From contig NZ_JANHDM010000005.1 in NCBI RefSeq assembly GCF_024494685.1, forward strand, positions 62,001 to 126,000: a DNA stretch of 64,000 nt, in the 5' to 3' direction. Positions within the stretch are counted from its first letter, which is position 1. Every line of letters begins with the position of its first letter. This stretch comes from Halorubrum rubrum (lineage in GTDB: Archaea > Halobacteriota > Halobacteria > Halobacteriales > Haloferacaceae). The translations under genes and the position numbers were made by a program. Shown in pieces: positions 8,964-17,850 of this stretch. The notes under the pieces are model-generated. The model was not told the DNA's origin. It saw only the letters and a program-made list of their open reading frames with translations, and ran no database searches.

Positions 8964-9347
8964 CTACTCGTCGTCCTCGAACGCGGCGGCGACGTCGCCC
9001 TCGCCGTCGACGACGGAGACGTTGATCTGGGCCACGTCGTCGGCGATCTCGCGACCGCGGACGGTGATCCGTCTGCGCTCGCCCTCGCGAGACGGCTTGA
9101 ACCCGACGCCGCCCTCCAAGAGCAGCTCCTTCAGGCGCGTTCCGGAGACGTCCTCGCGCATCGGTCGGCCCGTCTCGTCCGAGCCGCCGGTGATCTCGAC
9201 GGTGTGGTCCGGGAGCCCGACGGCGTCCCCGCCGATCTCGTCGCCCACGTCTCGACCGAGGAATCGGTTCGCGTCCTGTCCGTCGACCTCTCGCTGGAAC
9301 GTCTCGCCGGTCTCGGGGTCGGCGACGACGACTTTGAATTCGGCCAT
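8964..9347 (-). CDS. rps6e: 30S ribosomal protein S6e
   Basis: A 127-residue archaeal S6e, a small-subunit ribosomal protein. The sequence opens MAEFKVVVADPETGETFQ and contains FLGRDVGDEI, ITGGSDETGRPM and GVGFKPSREGERRR, which are the family's conserved blocks. The chosen ATG at 9347 gives the usual archaeal start; the long frame extending upstream is antisense to other genes and is not coding. It heads a probable two-gene unit with the DUF7112-like gene 10 bases downstream. Confidence 0.95.
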   Translation of the reverse strand: MAEFKVVVADPETGETFQREVDGQDANRFLGRDVGDEIGGDAVGLPDHTVEITGGSDETGRPMREDVSGTRLKELLLEGGVGFKPSREGERRRITVRGREIADDVAQINVSVVDGEGDVAAAFEDDE

Positions 9348-9492
9348 GCGCGGACCGAGACGCCCGCGAATAAAAAGCACGTCGAAAGCCCGACACGCCG
9401 AGAGCACGGGGAACGACCGCCTCGCTGTCGCCGCCGCCGACCTCGTCGAGGCCACGTCCGCCCACGTCGACACCGCCGGAGTCCTCACCGGA

Positions 9493-10209
9493 TCACCACG
9501 GCTCGGGACCCACGCGTTCGACCCGCCGAGGGTCGCCGTCGCTCCGCTCGACGAGTGCGTTCTCGACGGCCCGCGCGACCCGTCTCCCGTCGCTCGGCCC
9601 TCCGGCTTCCGCGACGCTCCCGATCGACTCCGGCTCGAACGGAACGCCGAGCGCGTCGTACACCGGTTCGAGGGCGGTCGTCGACGCCGCCGCGTCGGAC
9701 CGCGAAACCACGAGACAGCCCGCGACGAGCGCGGCGTCGGCGCGGACTCGCTGGGCGATCCCCGCGAGCTTTCCGCCCGCCGACGTTCCGCCGACGCGAA
9801 GGGAGTGGTCTCCCGGACAGAAGGCGTCCGGCGGCTCGCCGTGCGAGACCGTGCCCCCGGTCCCCTCGAGCGCCGATCGCACCGCGCCGGCGACCGTCGC
9901 GTGCCGCTCGTCGATGCTCCCGCGGTTCCCGTCGAGCGGGATCGAGACCGCGAATGCGAGGGTTTCCCCGGAGTACGCGACCGCCCTGCCGCCGACGTCG
10001 CGCTCGAACGGGGTGAACCCGACCGTTTGGGCGGCCCGGCGAGCCCGGTCGTATCCAGGCTCCCGTGCGTCGCGCCGGCCGAACGCGACCTGCCGGGGAG
10101 GCGCCCAGACCCGAACGCCGGGGAGACCGTCGGCCGCGGCTGCGAGAAGCCGAGCCGTGTGCTCGCGGTCGGCCCGAACGGTCGGACTCCGTCCACGAAG
10201 TATCCGCAT
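9493..10209 (-). CDS. lipoate-protein ligase A-like protein
   Basis: A 238-residue member of the biotin/lipoate ligase superfamily. Conserved elements are VWAPPRQVAFGRRD near the N terminus, DVGGRAVAYSGETLAFAVSIP in the middle, and VGGTSAGGKLAGIAQRV, whose lysine matches the adenylate-binding lysine of LplA. It may attach lipoate or octanoate to dehydrogenase E2 or GcvH proteins. Some archaeal paralogs act on other acyl groups, so substrate is unsure. Start chosen at ATG 10209 (MRILRG) because 23 further upstream codons look unlike protein. Confidence 0.82.
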   Translation of the reverse strand: MRILRGRSPTVRADREHTARLLAAAADGLPGVRVWAPPRQVAFGRRDAREPGYDRARRAAQTVGFTPFERDVGGRAVAYSGETLAFAVSIPLDGNRGSIDERHATVAGAVRSALEGTGGTVSHGEPPDAFCPGDHSLRVGGTSAGGKLAGIAQRVRADAALVAGCLVVSRSDAAASTTALEPVYDALGVPFEPESIGSVAEAGGPSDGRRVARAVENALVERSDGDPRRVERVGPEPW

Positions 10210-10313
10210 GGGACTCGTGAGGCGACGGACCGACAAACCGCTTGCGTCCGGAGACGGTCGCTGCGGAGAATGGCGCAAAGGTTTTGCCGGTCCTGCGGTT
10301 CGTTCCGGTATCG

Positions 10314-11990
10314 ATGAGCGACCCGTCCGCGCTGCCGGTCCAGGCGTACCTCCTCGCCTGTCTGCTCGCCGGAGCCGTCGGGCTCCTTCTCGGACGGGTC
10401 GCGTGGCGGGATCGCGCCGAGCCGGGCGGACTCGAGGTCTCGCTTTATTTGGGCTGTGCCGGCGTCGTCGTCGTTCTGTACGCGATCAGAGTTGCGAGCC
10501 CGGATCCGCTGGTGATGATCGGGGCGCTCCAGACCGCGACGCCCTTCCTCGCCGCGATGCCCGTGCTCTGGATCGCCTTCGCGTTCGCGTACGCCGGCCG
10601 CGACGAGTGGCGGACCGAGCGCCGGCTGGTCGGGCTCGCGACGCCCGCCTTCCTCTGGATTCTCCTGGCGTGGTCGAGCCGGACGCACGGGCTGGCGCGA
10701 CTCTCCTTCGAACCGGTCGTCGAGGGGCCGTTCACGCTCGTGGAGACCGGGCTCGGTCCGGCGGGGATCGCCTTCGTCCTCTACGCGTACGGGTTGTACG
10801 TCGCCGGAATCTTGGTGATCGTCGACCTCTACAGACGGACCGGGAACCGCTACCGGCTCCAGACGTTCGTCGCCCTCCTCGGAACCCTGTTCCCGCTTCT
10901 GGCCGGGGTCGTGACGGTCCTCGACTTCGGGAGCTACCCGACGGTCGACTGGACCCCTGCGGCGTTCGTCGTCCACGGCGTGTTCCTGTACGGCGTGGTG
11001 TTCTGGCTCGGAACTCTCGACGCCGCGGTGGTCGCGCGAGACACGGCGGTCGAGGTGATGCAGGACCCCGTGATCGTGACCGGATCCGACGGACGGATCC
11101 GCGATCTCAACCCCGCAGCGGAGGGGATCCTTCCGGACGACGCCGTCGGAGAGTCGTTGTCGTCGGCGTTTCCCGGCCTGGTGTCCGGAGACGAACACCC
11201 GATCGCCATCGACGACCGCCAGTTCGACATCCAGGAGGATCCGATCACTGATCCGCACGGGACGGACCGCGGTCACGTCTTCCTCCTTCGGGACGTGACC
11301 GAACGGGAGCGTCGGCAGGCGGCGCTGGAGCGCCGAGAGAGGCAGCTCGAACGCCAGAACGAGCGGCTCGAGGACTTCGCGGGCGTCGTCAGCCACGACC
11401 TCCGGAACCCTCTCGCGGCCGCGACCGCTGCCGTCGAGCTGGCGCGTCACGGCGACGACGGCGACGACGCGTTGGAGCGGGCCGCGGACGCCCACGAGCG
11501 GATGGACGAACTGATCGAGGGGCTCCTCTCGCTTGCCACCGCCGGACGGACGGTCGACGCGGTCGAACCGGTTTCGATCGACGCGACGGTTCGGACCGTC
11601 TGGTCGCGACTCGAGACCGGTTCGGCGACCCTGGTCGTCGAGGACGCCGACGAGACGGTGCTGGCCGACGGTGATCGGCTCCGACAGCTCGTCGGCAATC
11701 TGTTTCGCAACGCGGTGGAGCACACGGGCGAGAACGTGACCGTTCGTGTTCGAACGGAACGGACCGACGACGGCGTCACGCTCCGGATAGCCGACGACGG
11801 TCCGGGGATCCCGTCCGACGAACGTCACCGCGTCTTCGAACGCGGCGTCTCGCTCGCCGACGGCACGGGCCTCGGGCTGGCGATCGTCGGCGACATCGCC
11901 GACGCGCACGGCTGGTCCGTTCGGGTCGTCGACGAGGCGGTCGGCGGCGCGTGCTTCGCGATCGACGGGATCGAGGTCGTCTCGGAGTGA
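10314..11990 (+). CDS. membrane histidine kinase with 7TM sensor and PAS domain
   Basis: A 558-residue sensor kinase. Residues ~5-235 hold about seven hydrophobic helices, as in the haloarchaeal 'histidine kinase N-terminal 7TM' domain. A PAS-like domain follows (DPVIVTGSDGRIRDLNPAAEG), then a coiled coil, a dimerisation helix with phosphoacceptor His361 in SHDLRNPL, and an ATPase domain with N box NLFRNAVEH, G1 DDGPGIP and G2 GTGLGLAI. Start chosen at ATG 10314, which gives MSDPSALPV. No response regulator is adjacent, as is common in haloarchaea. Its stop overlaps a GTG of the next gene by four bases, suggesting coupled translation. Confidence 0.9.
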   Translation: MSDPSALPVQAYLLACLLAGAVGLLLGRVAWRDRAEPGGLEVSLYLGCAGVVVVLYAIRVASPDPLVMIGALQTATPFLAAMPVLWIAFAFAYAGRDEWRTERRLVGLATPAFLWILLAWSSRTHGLARLSFEPVVEGPFTLVETGLGPAGIAFVLYAYGLYVAGILVIVDLYRRTGNRYRLQTFVALLGTLFPLLAGVVTVLDFGSYPTVDWTPAAFVVHGVFLYGVVFWLGTLDAAVVARDTAVEVMQDPVIVTGSDGRIRDLNPAAEGILPDDAVGESLSSAFPGLVSGDEHPIAIDDRQFDIQEDPITDPHGTDRGHVFLLRDVTERERRQAALERRERQLERQNERLEDFAGVVSHDLRNPLAAATAAVELARHGDDGDDALERAADAHERMDELIEGLLSLATAGRTVDAVEPVSIDATVRTVWSRLETGSATLVVEDADETVLADGDRLRQLVGNLFRNAVEHTGENVTVRVRTERTDDGVTLRIADDGPGIPSDERHRVFERGVSLADGTGLGLAIVGDIADAHGWSVRVVDEAVGGACFAIDGIEVVSE

Positions 11991-12880
11991 CCGCGCCGGT
12001 CCGACTTCCCGTCGGGATCCTCTCCCGATACCGTCGGTTCTCGCGGTTCAACTCCCCGTACCCCGCACACGACGCGGGACGCGCGATAGACCTCTATCCG
12101 CCAGGCGAGGACGGCGTCTCACCCGTCACCGGCGTCGTCCGGGAGACGCACACCGTCGGCTGTCCGGACCGGTCGTACGCCGCGTCCGAGGACCACCTGA
12201 TCGTCGTCGACCTCGACGACGAGTGGTGTCGGCGGACCGGAACGGAACCGGGCACGATCGCGCGGATCCTCCACGTGATCCCGAGCGTGGAACCGGGCGA
12301 TCGGGTCGACGTCGGTGACTCCCTCGGGCCGATGACGCGTTCCGGCTTCTTCGGCCGGTGGGTCGACGACCACGTTCACCTCGGGTTTCGCGCGCCGGGG
12401 ACGGACGTGCTCCGTGCGAGCGGGTCGCTCCCAGTCGACGTGGACGTGAGCGTCGCGGGCGTTTCCTGGAACGGTACCGGAACAGTCCTCACGCGCGGGC
12501 CGAGTCACGTCGTTCTGGACGCACCGACACATCCGGATCCGGGCGAACGCTTCGCGGCGATCGCGAGCGACGACGGCGTTCCGTTGGACGGTGGGCTCGC
12601 CCACTATGCGGGCGGCGGCGGGTTCGCCGACGTCGACCTCGGTCGGACCGTTTCCTTGTGGGGAACGCGCGTCGGCGTCGCCACCGATCGAGGGATCGAA
12701 TGGGAGCCGATCGACGTGACCGCGAACGGGGAACGCGTCACCGGGCTGTCGCTGTTCGCGGCCCGCGACGGCGACTACGGCGCGAAGGTGATCCGTCCGG
12801 ACCACGAGTTCGCGGTCGGCGACCGCGTCTCGGTCGACGTCGTGCCGAGCGACGACCCGATCCGTCTCGGCGTCGGGTAA
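11987..12880 (+). CDS. M23-like peptidase-fold protein, function unknown
   Basis: A 297-residue protein. The GTG at 11987 is preferred because GTGA overlaps the stop of the kinase gene. Residues ~20-150 resemble a lysostaphin-type M23 core: a His-containing HDAGRAIDLYPP segment, a SPVTGVVRE turn, a GDRVDVGDSLG strand pair and a final HVHLGF. In active M23 enzymes a His and Asp plus an HxH bind zinc. Here the first pair is spaced more widely than usual, so activity is uncertain. The C-terminal half (~150-297) is beta-rich and unrecognised. No signal peptide is seen. Coupling to the kinase hints at a shared sensory role. Confidence 0.7.
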   Translation: MTAPVRLPVGILSRYRRFSRFNSPYPAHDAGRAIDLYPPGEDGVSPVTGVVRETHTVGCPDRSYAASEDHLIVVDLDDEWCRRTGTEPGTIARILHVIPSVEPGDRVDVGDSLGPMTRSGFFGRWVDDHVHLGFRAPGTDVLRASGSLPVDVDVSVAGVSWNGTGTVLTRGPSHVVLDAPTHPDPGERFAAIASDDGVPLDGGLAHYAGGGGFADVDLGRTVSLWGTRVGVATDRGIEWEPIDVTANGERVTGLSLFAARDGDYGAKVIRPDHEFAVGDRVSVDVVPSDDPIRLGVG

Positions 12881-13149
12881 GAGCTGGGAGCCGGAACCGG
12901 AACGCGGGTTCGGCGGATCCTGTTCGACGGATCGCGTTCAGTGGGCACGTACCGCGCTTTTCCGGGGAGGCGGTTGGGCGAACAGCCGGCGCTCGCGGTC
13001 GTGCTCCGCGGCGGTGCGCCGGGCTCCCGCCTCGGCCGCCGCGGACGGCTCGTCAGGTCACGGGGGGTCTGCCGCGGGATCGGGTATGAACCGACGGGTC
13101 GTTCGCGCGGATCCCCTGGATACAAACGGGTCGGCGGCGACGCCTGGGT

Positions 13150-13608
13150 ATGGACGAAGAGGCCGTCTCGGAGATGGAGCCGCTTCCCGCGGAGGCGGTG
13201 TCGCTCATCGAACGTCGGATCGAGGAGGAGCACGGGTACCTCTCGTGGCTCAACACCTCGGTCGACGTCGTCGAACGCGGGCGGATGGTGCTGTCGATCC
13301 CGTTCGACCGGAAGCTGACGAACGCCGACGGGCGGACGATCCACGGCGGCGTCGCGGCGACGCTGATCGACACCGCGGGCGGGCTCGCCCAACGGACCGT
13401 CTTCGAGGACCCGCTCTCGGGCGGCGTGGCGACCGTGAATCTCAACACGAACTACCTCCGGCCGGCGAACGGCGACCTCGAGGCGGAGGCGACGGTGGTA
13501 CGCTCGGGCGGCTCCATCGGCGTCAGCGAGATGTCGGTGACGAGCACGACCGAGAACGGTTCCTCGGAGGTCGTCGTCGGGCAGGGTTCGTTCCGGCTCT
13601 TCCGGTGA
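13150..13608 (+). CDS. PaaI-type acyl-CoA thioesterase (hotdog fold)
   Basis: A 152-residue hotdog-fold protein. The diagnostic segment NADGRTIHGGVAATLIDTAGGLA places the HGG turn and the active-site acid (Asp of LIDTA) of PaaI-like thioesterases, and LNTNYLRPANGDLEAEATVVRSG is the second conserved strand pair. It probably hydrolyses acyl- or phenylacyl-CoA esters in the cytosol. It ends 65 bases before the tRNA-Ser gene. Positions 12881-13149 upstream hold no convincing gene. Confidence 0.85.
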   Translation: MDEEAVSEMEPLPAEAVSLIERRIEEEHGYLSWLNTSVDVVERGRMVLSIPFDRKLTNADGRTIHGGVAATLIDTAGGLAQRTVFEDPLSGGVATVNLNTNYLRPANGDLEAEATVVRSGGSIGVSEMSVTSTTENGSSEVVVGQGSFRLFR

Positions 13609-13673
13609 ACGTTTCGACGACGTCGACACACACCGACACCCCTTAGTCGAGGGGCCACGACACGTGAATTCGA

Positions 13674-13757
13674 GGTGGGATGGCAGAGTGGCCCATTGCG
13701 CCGGTCTTGAAAACCGGTAGCCTCACGGCTTCCTGGGTTCGAATCCCAGTCCCACCG
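13674..13757 (+). tRNA. tRNA-Ser (UGA)
   Basis: A complete cloverleaf. The acceptor stem GGTGGGA pairs with TCCCACC, followed by discriminator G (13757). The anticodon stem CCGGT/ACCGG encloses loop CTTGAAA, giving anticodon UGA. A long variable arm (class II tRNA) fits serine, and the T arm is CTGGG-TTCGAAT-CCCAG. CCA is not encoded. No intron is seen. Decodes UCA and, by wobble, UCG/UCU classes. Confidence 0.95.
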
Positions 13758-14015
13758 TGAGCGCGCGACGCAATTCGCGCCGCGCGCGGCTCGTGATGTG
13801 GATCCGAATCGGAGAGCGCGCGGCACGCTTCACGTCGTGCCGCTTCGCCACCCACTACGTAACCGATAATGGTTTCATTCTGTCCTCGTAACGGTCGGCT
13901 CGCAGGCGTCGGTCGAGCGAGCTTTTCGGCCTGAACCGCGAACGTACCGCTCTCGTTCGTCGATGTCCGGTAACACTCGCGTCCGGTGACGTGTGGTATC
14001 AGGTGACGCATTATC

Positions 14016-14048
14016 TTTAACAGGTTTCCTGTCCATGTTGGAGACAGG
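14016..14048 (+). promoter_or_regulatory. sod promoter with overlapping inverted repeats
   Basis: An archaeal TATA-like TTTAAC box lies ~40 bases upstream of the sod start. It runs into three related segments: ACAGG (14020-14024), CCTGT (14028-14032) and ACAGG again inside GACAGG (14043-14048). The middle one can pair with either side. This may be an operator at the promoter or two mutually exclusive leader hairpins. Regulation of sod by it is inferred, not shown. Confidence 0.5.
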
Positions 14049-14058
14049 TGATACAAGC

Positions 14059-14658
14059 ATGAGCTACGAACTCGATCCGCTTCCGTACGATTACGACGCG
14101 CTGGAACCGCACATCTCCGAGCAGGTGCTCGAATGGCACCACGACACCCACCACCAGGGCTACGTAAACGGCTGGAACTCGGCCGAAGAGACGCTCGAAG
14201 CCAACCGGGAGGAGGGCGACTTCTCCTCGTCGGGCGGCGCGATCCGAAACGTGACCCACAACTCTTCGGGTCACATCCTCCACGACCTGTTCTGGCAGAA
14301 CATGTCGCCGGAGGGCGGCGACGAGCCCGAGGGAGACCTCGCCGACCGCATCGAGGAGGACTTCGGCTCGTACGAGGCCTGGAAGGGTGAGTTCGAGGCG
14401 GCGGCCTCCGCGGCGAGCGGCTGGGCGCTTCTCGTGTACGACACGTTCTCGAACCAGCTCCGCAACGTCGTGGTCGACAAACACGACCAGGGAGCGATCT
14501 GGGGCGGTCACCCGATCCTCGCGCTGGACGTCTGGGAGCACTCCTACTACCACGACTACGGCCCGGCCCGCGGCGAGTTCGTCGACAACTTCTTCCAGGT
14601 CGTCGACTGGGAGGAGCCGTCCGCTCGCTACGAGCAGGCCGTCGAGCTGTTCGAGTAA
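14059..14658 (+). CDS. sod: superoxide dismutase, Mn/Fe family
   Basis: A 199-residue enzyme converting superoxide to oxygen and peroxide. Metal ligands lie in HHDTHHQGYV, GHILHDLFW and DVWEHSYYHDY (Asp and His of DxWEH), and the active-site Tyr/Trp neighbourhood is intact. Length and start (MSYELDPLPY) are standard for haloarchaeal SOD; an in-frame ATG at 14035 would add eight residues but lies within the promoter repeats. Haloarchaeal SODs usually use manganese. The upstream repeats suggest regulated expression. It is monocistronic. Confidence 0.95.
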   Translation: MSYELDPLPYDYDALEPHISEQVLEWHHDTHHQGYVNGWNSAEETLEANREEGDFSSSGGAIRNVTHNSSGHILHDLFWQNMSPEGGDEPEGDLADRIEEDFGSYEAWKGEFEAAASAASGWALLVYDTFSNQLRNVVVDKHDQGAIWGGHPILALDVWEHSYYHDYGPARGEFVDNFFQVVDWEEPSARYEQAVELFE

Positions 14659-14801
14659 TCCGACAGCCGGAACGCGAACCCCGCACGTCGAACCCCGACG
14701 TTTTTTCCACCGACGCACCCGCCAGCGACGGCCGTGCCGGGTCTCGTCGATCGCGTCGAACATCGCCAGCGTTTACGCAACCGAACGCGTAGCCGACGGA
14801 C

Positions 14802-15080
14802 ATGCCGAGACCGAAATCCGCCTTCGAGGAGACGTTCCCGTGCGATTTCTACGAGCCGGCAGAACTGTTCCAGCCGGACCTGTTGTACACGATCCCGGAG
14901 ATCGGGCGACTGCTCCAGGGGCTCGAGCCCGACGCCGAGATAGACGCCGACACCGAGGCCGTGCTGATCGACTGGGCGATCCCGTGGGTGATGGTCCACG
15001 CCGGCGACATGGTCGTCGCCGAGCCGCCGACCGACGATAGCCCCGGCTACTACGGGCTCGCGGAGGACGCCGACGAGTAG
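14802..15080 (+). CDS. small haloarchaeal conserved protein (DUF5827-like)
   Basis: A 92-residue acidic protein starting MPRPKSAFEETFPCDFYEP, resembling the uncharacterised DUF5827 family of haloarchaea. No signal, membrane span or cofactor motif is visible. It contains one cysteine, and the middle part (VLIDWAIPWVMVHAGDM) is moderately hydrophobic and probably core packing. It lies 143 bases after sod on the same strand. A functional link to oxidative stress is possible from position only. I do not know its role. Confidence 0.7.
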   Translation: MPRPKSAFEETFPCDFYEPAELFQPDLLYTIPEIGRLLQGLEPDAEIDADTEAVLIDWAIPWVMVHAGDMVVAEPPTDDSPGYYGLAEDADE

Positions 15081-15575
15081 TGAGCGCGAACGCAGCCGGC
15101 GGGGATCCGCCGGTCCTGCTCGTCGCCGGCGGCGCGGAGTGCCTCGCGGCCGTTCGCCGCCCGAGGACTCCCTACGGTCGCCCTCTCCTCGCCTGACTCG
15201 CGCGGTCTCGCTGCGTTCGAAAGGTGCAAAGCGCCTTTCGTGCTGTCGTCAGAACGCGTCGCGTTCCGTCTGCTAACCGGAACGCGAGGCGTTCCGGTGA
15301 TGTGGCCGGAACCCGCAGGATCTGGCTGCCAGCCGGGAGCCGGAGACGTCCGGAATGAGGAGACGCCGCCGTCTCGAACCACGGTCCTCAGTCGGTCGCT
15401 CCGGTCACCCCTTGCGATCCCTGCCGTGCCGTGCTCCGCTCTCGAAACTGCCCGCTGCGTCCCGCCCGACCGCAGCCGCCCCGCACCTCGCCGGAGGGTC
15501 TCGGTCCGTCGGTCGCAACGATCTCTGCCGGAAGACGTAGCCCCATGTACGGCACCCCCTTCCAGGAGAGTATCC
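15081..15575. repeat. intergenic region with three consecutive hairpins
   Basis: A 495-base stretch without a convincing gene. It contains three strong stem-loops in 80 bases: CGAAAGGTGC-AAA-GCGCCTTTCG (15218-15240), GAACGC-GTC-GCGTTC (15252-15266) and CCGGAACGC-GAG-GCGTTCCGG (15277-15297). The second and third share the GAACGC arm. It looks like an extragenic palindromic element or an RNA, not a protein gene. The 3' part (15400-15575) is the upstream region of the transporter. Confidence 0.5.
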
Positions 15576-16826
15576 GTGGTCTCGACGCCGTCGATAGCGG
15601 GCAGCGATTCGGGGATCGTCCGGGAGCGTCCCTTCCAGCTGTTGCTCCTCATCAACGTTCTCCCGCCGCTCGGGACCGCGCTGCTCTCGCCGGTGCTCGG
15701 ATCGCTCGTCGAGCCGCTCGGTGCGTCCGCGGCCAACGTCGGGCTGTTGATGTCGGCGTTCACCGGTCCGGCCGTGATCGTCATCCCCATCGCCGGGGTG
15801 ATCGCGGACCGGTACGGCCGGCGGCCGGTCCTCATCTTCGGGCTGATGTGGTTCGGGCTGACCGGGACCGCGATCGCGTTCGTCTCGACCTTTTACGCGG
15901 CACTCGCCCTCCGGCTCCTCCAGGGGATCGGCTTCGCCGCGCTCACGCCGATCATCATCACGAGCCTCGGCGACCTCTACACGGGGACGAAGGAGGCGAC
16001 CGCCCAGGGGCTCCGGTTCACCGGGTCGGGACTCTCACAGACCGTCTTCCCGCTCATCGCGGGCGTCCTCGTCGGGTTCGCGTGGCAGTACCCGTTCCTC
16101 CTGTACGCGATCGCGTTCCCGATCGCCGCGGTCGTCTACCTCCGGTTCGAGGAGCCGATGGACGAGGAGGCCGCGAACGGGTCGGACGAGGACCTCCGGA
16201 CGCAGCTCGGTGACCTCCGAACCCTCGTCGCCCACCGGCGCGCGTGGACGATCGTGCTCGCCCGCGGGACCGCGAACCTGGCGTGGTTCGGCTTCCTCAC
16301 CTACAACTCGATCGTCGTCGTCGACGTCCTCGGCGGGACGCCCGCGCAGGCCGGGCTCCTCGCGGCGCTCGCGAGTCTCACGTACGCGTTGGCGGCGACT
16401 CAGACCGGGCGCATCTCGGCCGTCTTCGACGACCGGCTCTACCCGCTGATCGCGGCGAACGTCTCGATAGGCGTGGGACTCGGGCTCGTCTTCCTCGCGA
16501 CGGCGCTGCCGATCGCGGCCCTCGGGGTGGTCCTGATGGGGGCCGGCTTCGGGCTCGTGTTGTCGATCTATCGGAGCATCGTCACGGACCTCGCGCCCAC
16601 GGCGCTTCGCGGCGGGCTCGTGAGCCTGAGCGAGGGGACCGGTCGCGCGAGCGCGACGCTGACACCGATCCTGATGGGCGGGGCCATCGCGGTCGCGAGC
16701 GCGCGGATCGAGTTCGTTCCCGCCGTCCGGCTCGTGGGCGTCGCGACCGGCGTCGTCGGCGCGGTCGTCGGGATCGGCTGTCTGGTGTTGATGAGCCGAG
16801 CGCCGCCGATCCGGATGGACGGCTGA
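15576..16826 (+). CDS. MFS transporter, 12 transmembrane helices
   Basis: A 416-residue major facilitator permease. The motif A loop between helices 2 and 3 is recognisable as GVIADRYGRRPV, and about twelve hydrophobic helices follow in two bundles of six with a charged central loop (FEEPMDEEAANGSDEDL). It probably exports or imports a small organic compound by proton or sodium coupling; substrate unknown. GTG 15576 is chosen because it lies close before helix 1, while more upstream codons read through the hairpin region and look noncoding. The start is therefore moderately certain. Confidence 0.85.
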   Translation: MVSTPSIAGSDSGIVRERPFQLLLLINVLPPLGTALLSPVLGSLVEPLGASAANVGLLMSAFTGPAVIVIPIAGVIADRYGRRPVLIFGLMWFGLTGTAIAFVSTFYAALALRLLQGIGFAALTPIIITSLGDLYTGTKEATAQGLRFTGSGLSQTVFPLIAGVLVGFAWQYPFLLYAIAFPIAAVVYLRFEEPMDEEAANGSDEDLRTQLGDLRTLVAHRRAWTIVLARGTANLAWFGFLTYNSIVVVDVLGGTPAQAGLLAALASLTYALAATQTGRISAVFDDRLYPLIAANVSIGVGLGLVFLATALPIAALGVVLMGAGFGLVLSIYRSIVTDLAPTALRGGLVSLSEGTGRASATLTPILMGGAIAVASARIEFVPAVRLVGVATGVVGAVVGIGCLVLMSRAPPIRMDG

Positions 16827-16878
16827 GTTCCCCGCCGCGACCGCGGATACTTTGTTTCCCCACGTCGACCCCCGGACG

Positions 16879-17850
16879 ATGAACGCGGAGCCGACCCCCA
16901 CCGACATCGCGGTGCTCGATCACGACGCGCACGGGATCCCGGCCGCCGACTACGCCGAGATACTCCGGGATCGCCTCCCCGACCACACCGTCCGCCTCGC
17001 GCGGACCGGCGAGGAACGACGACGGTACCTCGCCGAGGCCCCCGTCGTCGCCGGGAAGTGGCTGAGCGCCGACGAGGTCGAGGACGCTCGGAACCTGCGG
17101 CTGTTCGCGTGTAACTCCGCGGGCGTCGACCACCTCCCGCTCGAGGCGCTCGCCGACCGCGGCGTCGCCGTCACGAACGCCTCGGGCGTCCACGGACCCA
17201 ACATCGCCGAGCACGTGCTCGGGTGGGTCCTCACCTTCGTCCGCCGGCTCGACGAGGGTATCCGGCGACAGGAGCGTCGCGAGTGGCGTCGGTTCCAGTC
17301 GTTCACCGAGCTGGCGGACAGCACCGTCACCGTCGTGGGGCTCGGAGCCATCGGCGAGGCGATCGTCGAGCGCTTCGCGGGGTTCGACGTGGAGACGATC
17401 GGGGTCCGCCACACGCCGGAGAAGGACGGCCCGACCGACGAGGTGGTCGGCTACGACGACCTCCCGGAGGCGCTGGTGCGGACCGACGTGTTGGTCCTCT
17501 CGTGTCCGCTCACCGAGACCACGGAGGGATTGATCGGCGAGGCCGAACTCGACGCGCTCCCGACCGACGCGATCGTGGTCAACGTCGCCCGCGGGGGGAT
17601 CGTCGACACGCCGGCGCTCGTCTCCGCGCTCCGGTCGAACGCGATCCACGGGGCCGCCCTCGACGTGACCGACCCGGAGCCGCTCCCCACCGATCACGAC
17701 CTGTGGGGCTTCCAGAACGTCCTCCTCACGCCGCACGTCTCCGGACACACCCCGAAGTACTGGGAGCGCCGGGCCGACGTCCTCGTGGAGAACGTCGAGC
17801 GGGCCGCCGAGACGGGCGAGTACGCCGATCTCCGCAATCGGGTCGCCTGA
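16879..17850 (+). CDS. D-2-hydroxyacid dehydrogenase (NAD-dependent)
   Basis: A 323-residue enzyme of the D-isomer-specific 2-hydroxyacid dehydrogenase family, interconverting 2-oxoacids and D-2-hydroxyacids. Features in order: catalytic-domain N terminus, NAD site VVGLGAIGEAI, substrate Arg in NVARGGIVDTPAL, Glu in ALDVTDPEPLP, and the catalytic His in LTPHVSGHT. ATG 16879 (MNAEPTP) is chosen over an in-frame codon at 16852. It may take part in hydroxyacid metabolism related to the sugar-acid block further on, but it is 3 kb away and could equally act on glyoxylate or hydroxypyruvate. Confidence 0.88.
   Translation: MNAEPTPTDIAVLDHDAHGIPAADYAEILRDRLPDHTVRLARTGEERRRYLAEAPVVAGKWLSADEVEDARNLRLFACNSAGVDHLPLEALADRGVAVTNASGVHGPNIAEHVLGWVLTFVRRLDEGIRRQERREWRRFQSFTELADSTVTVVGLGAIGEAIVERFAGFDVETIGVRHTPEKDGPTDEVVGYDDLPEALVRTDVLVLSCPLTETTEGLIGEAELDALPTDAIVVNVARGGIVDTPALVSALRSNAIHGAALDVTDPEPLPTDHDLWGFQNVLLTPHVSGHTPKYWERRADVLVENVERAAETGEYADLRNRVA

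Noticed and set aside
8964-11909. Very long minus-strand frame (~980 codons) over S6e, the ligase gene and the kinase gene
   Set aside because: Only its 3' end (S6e) is real. The rest is antisense to the plus-strand kinase with its clear His, N, G1 and G2 boxes; high GC leaves antisense frames open.
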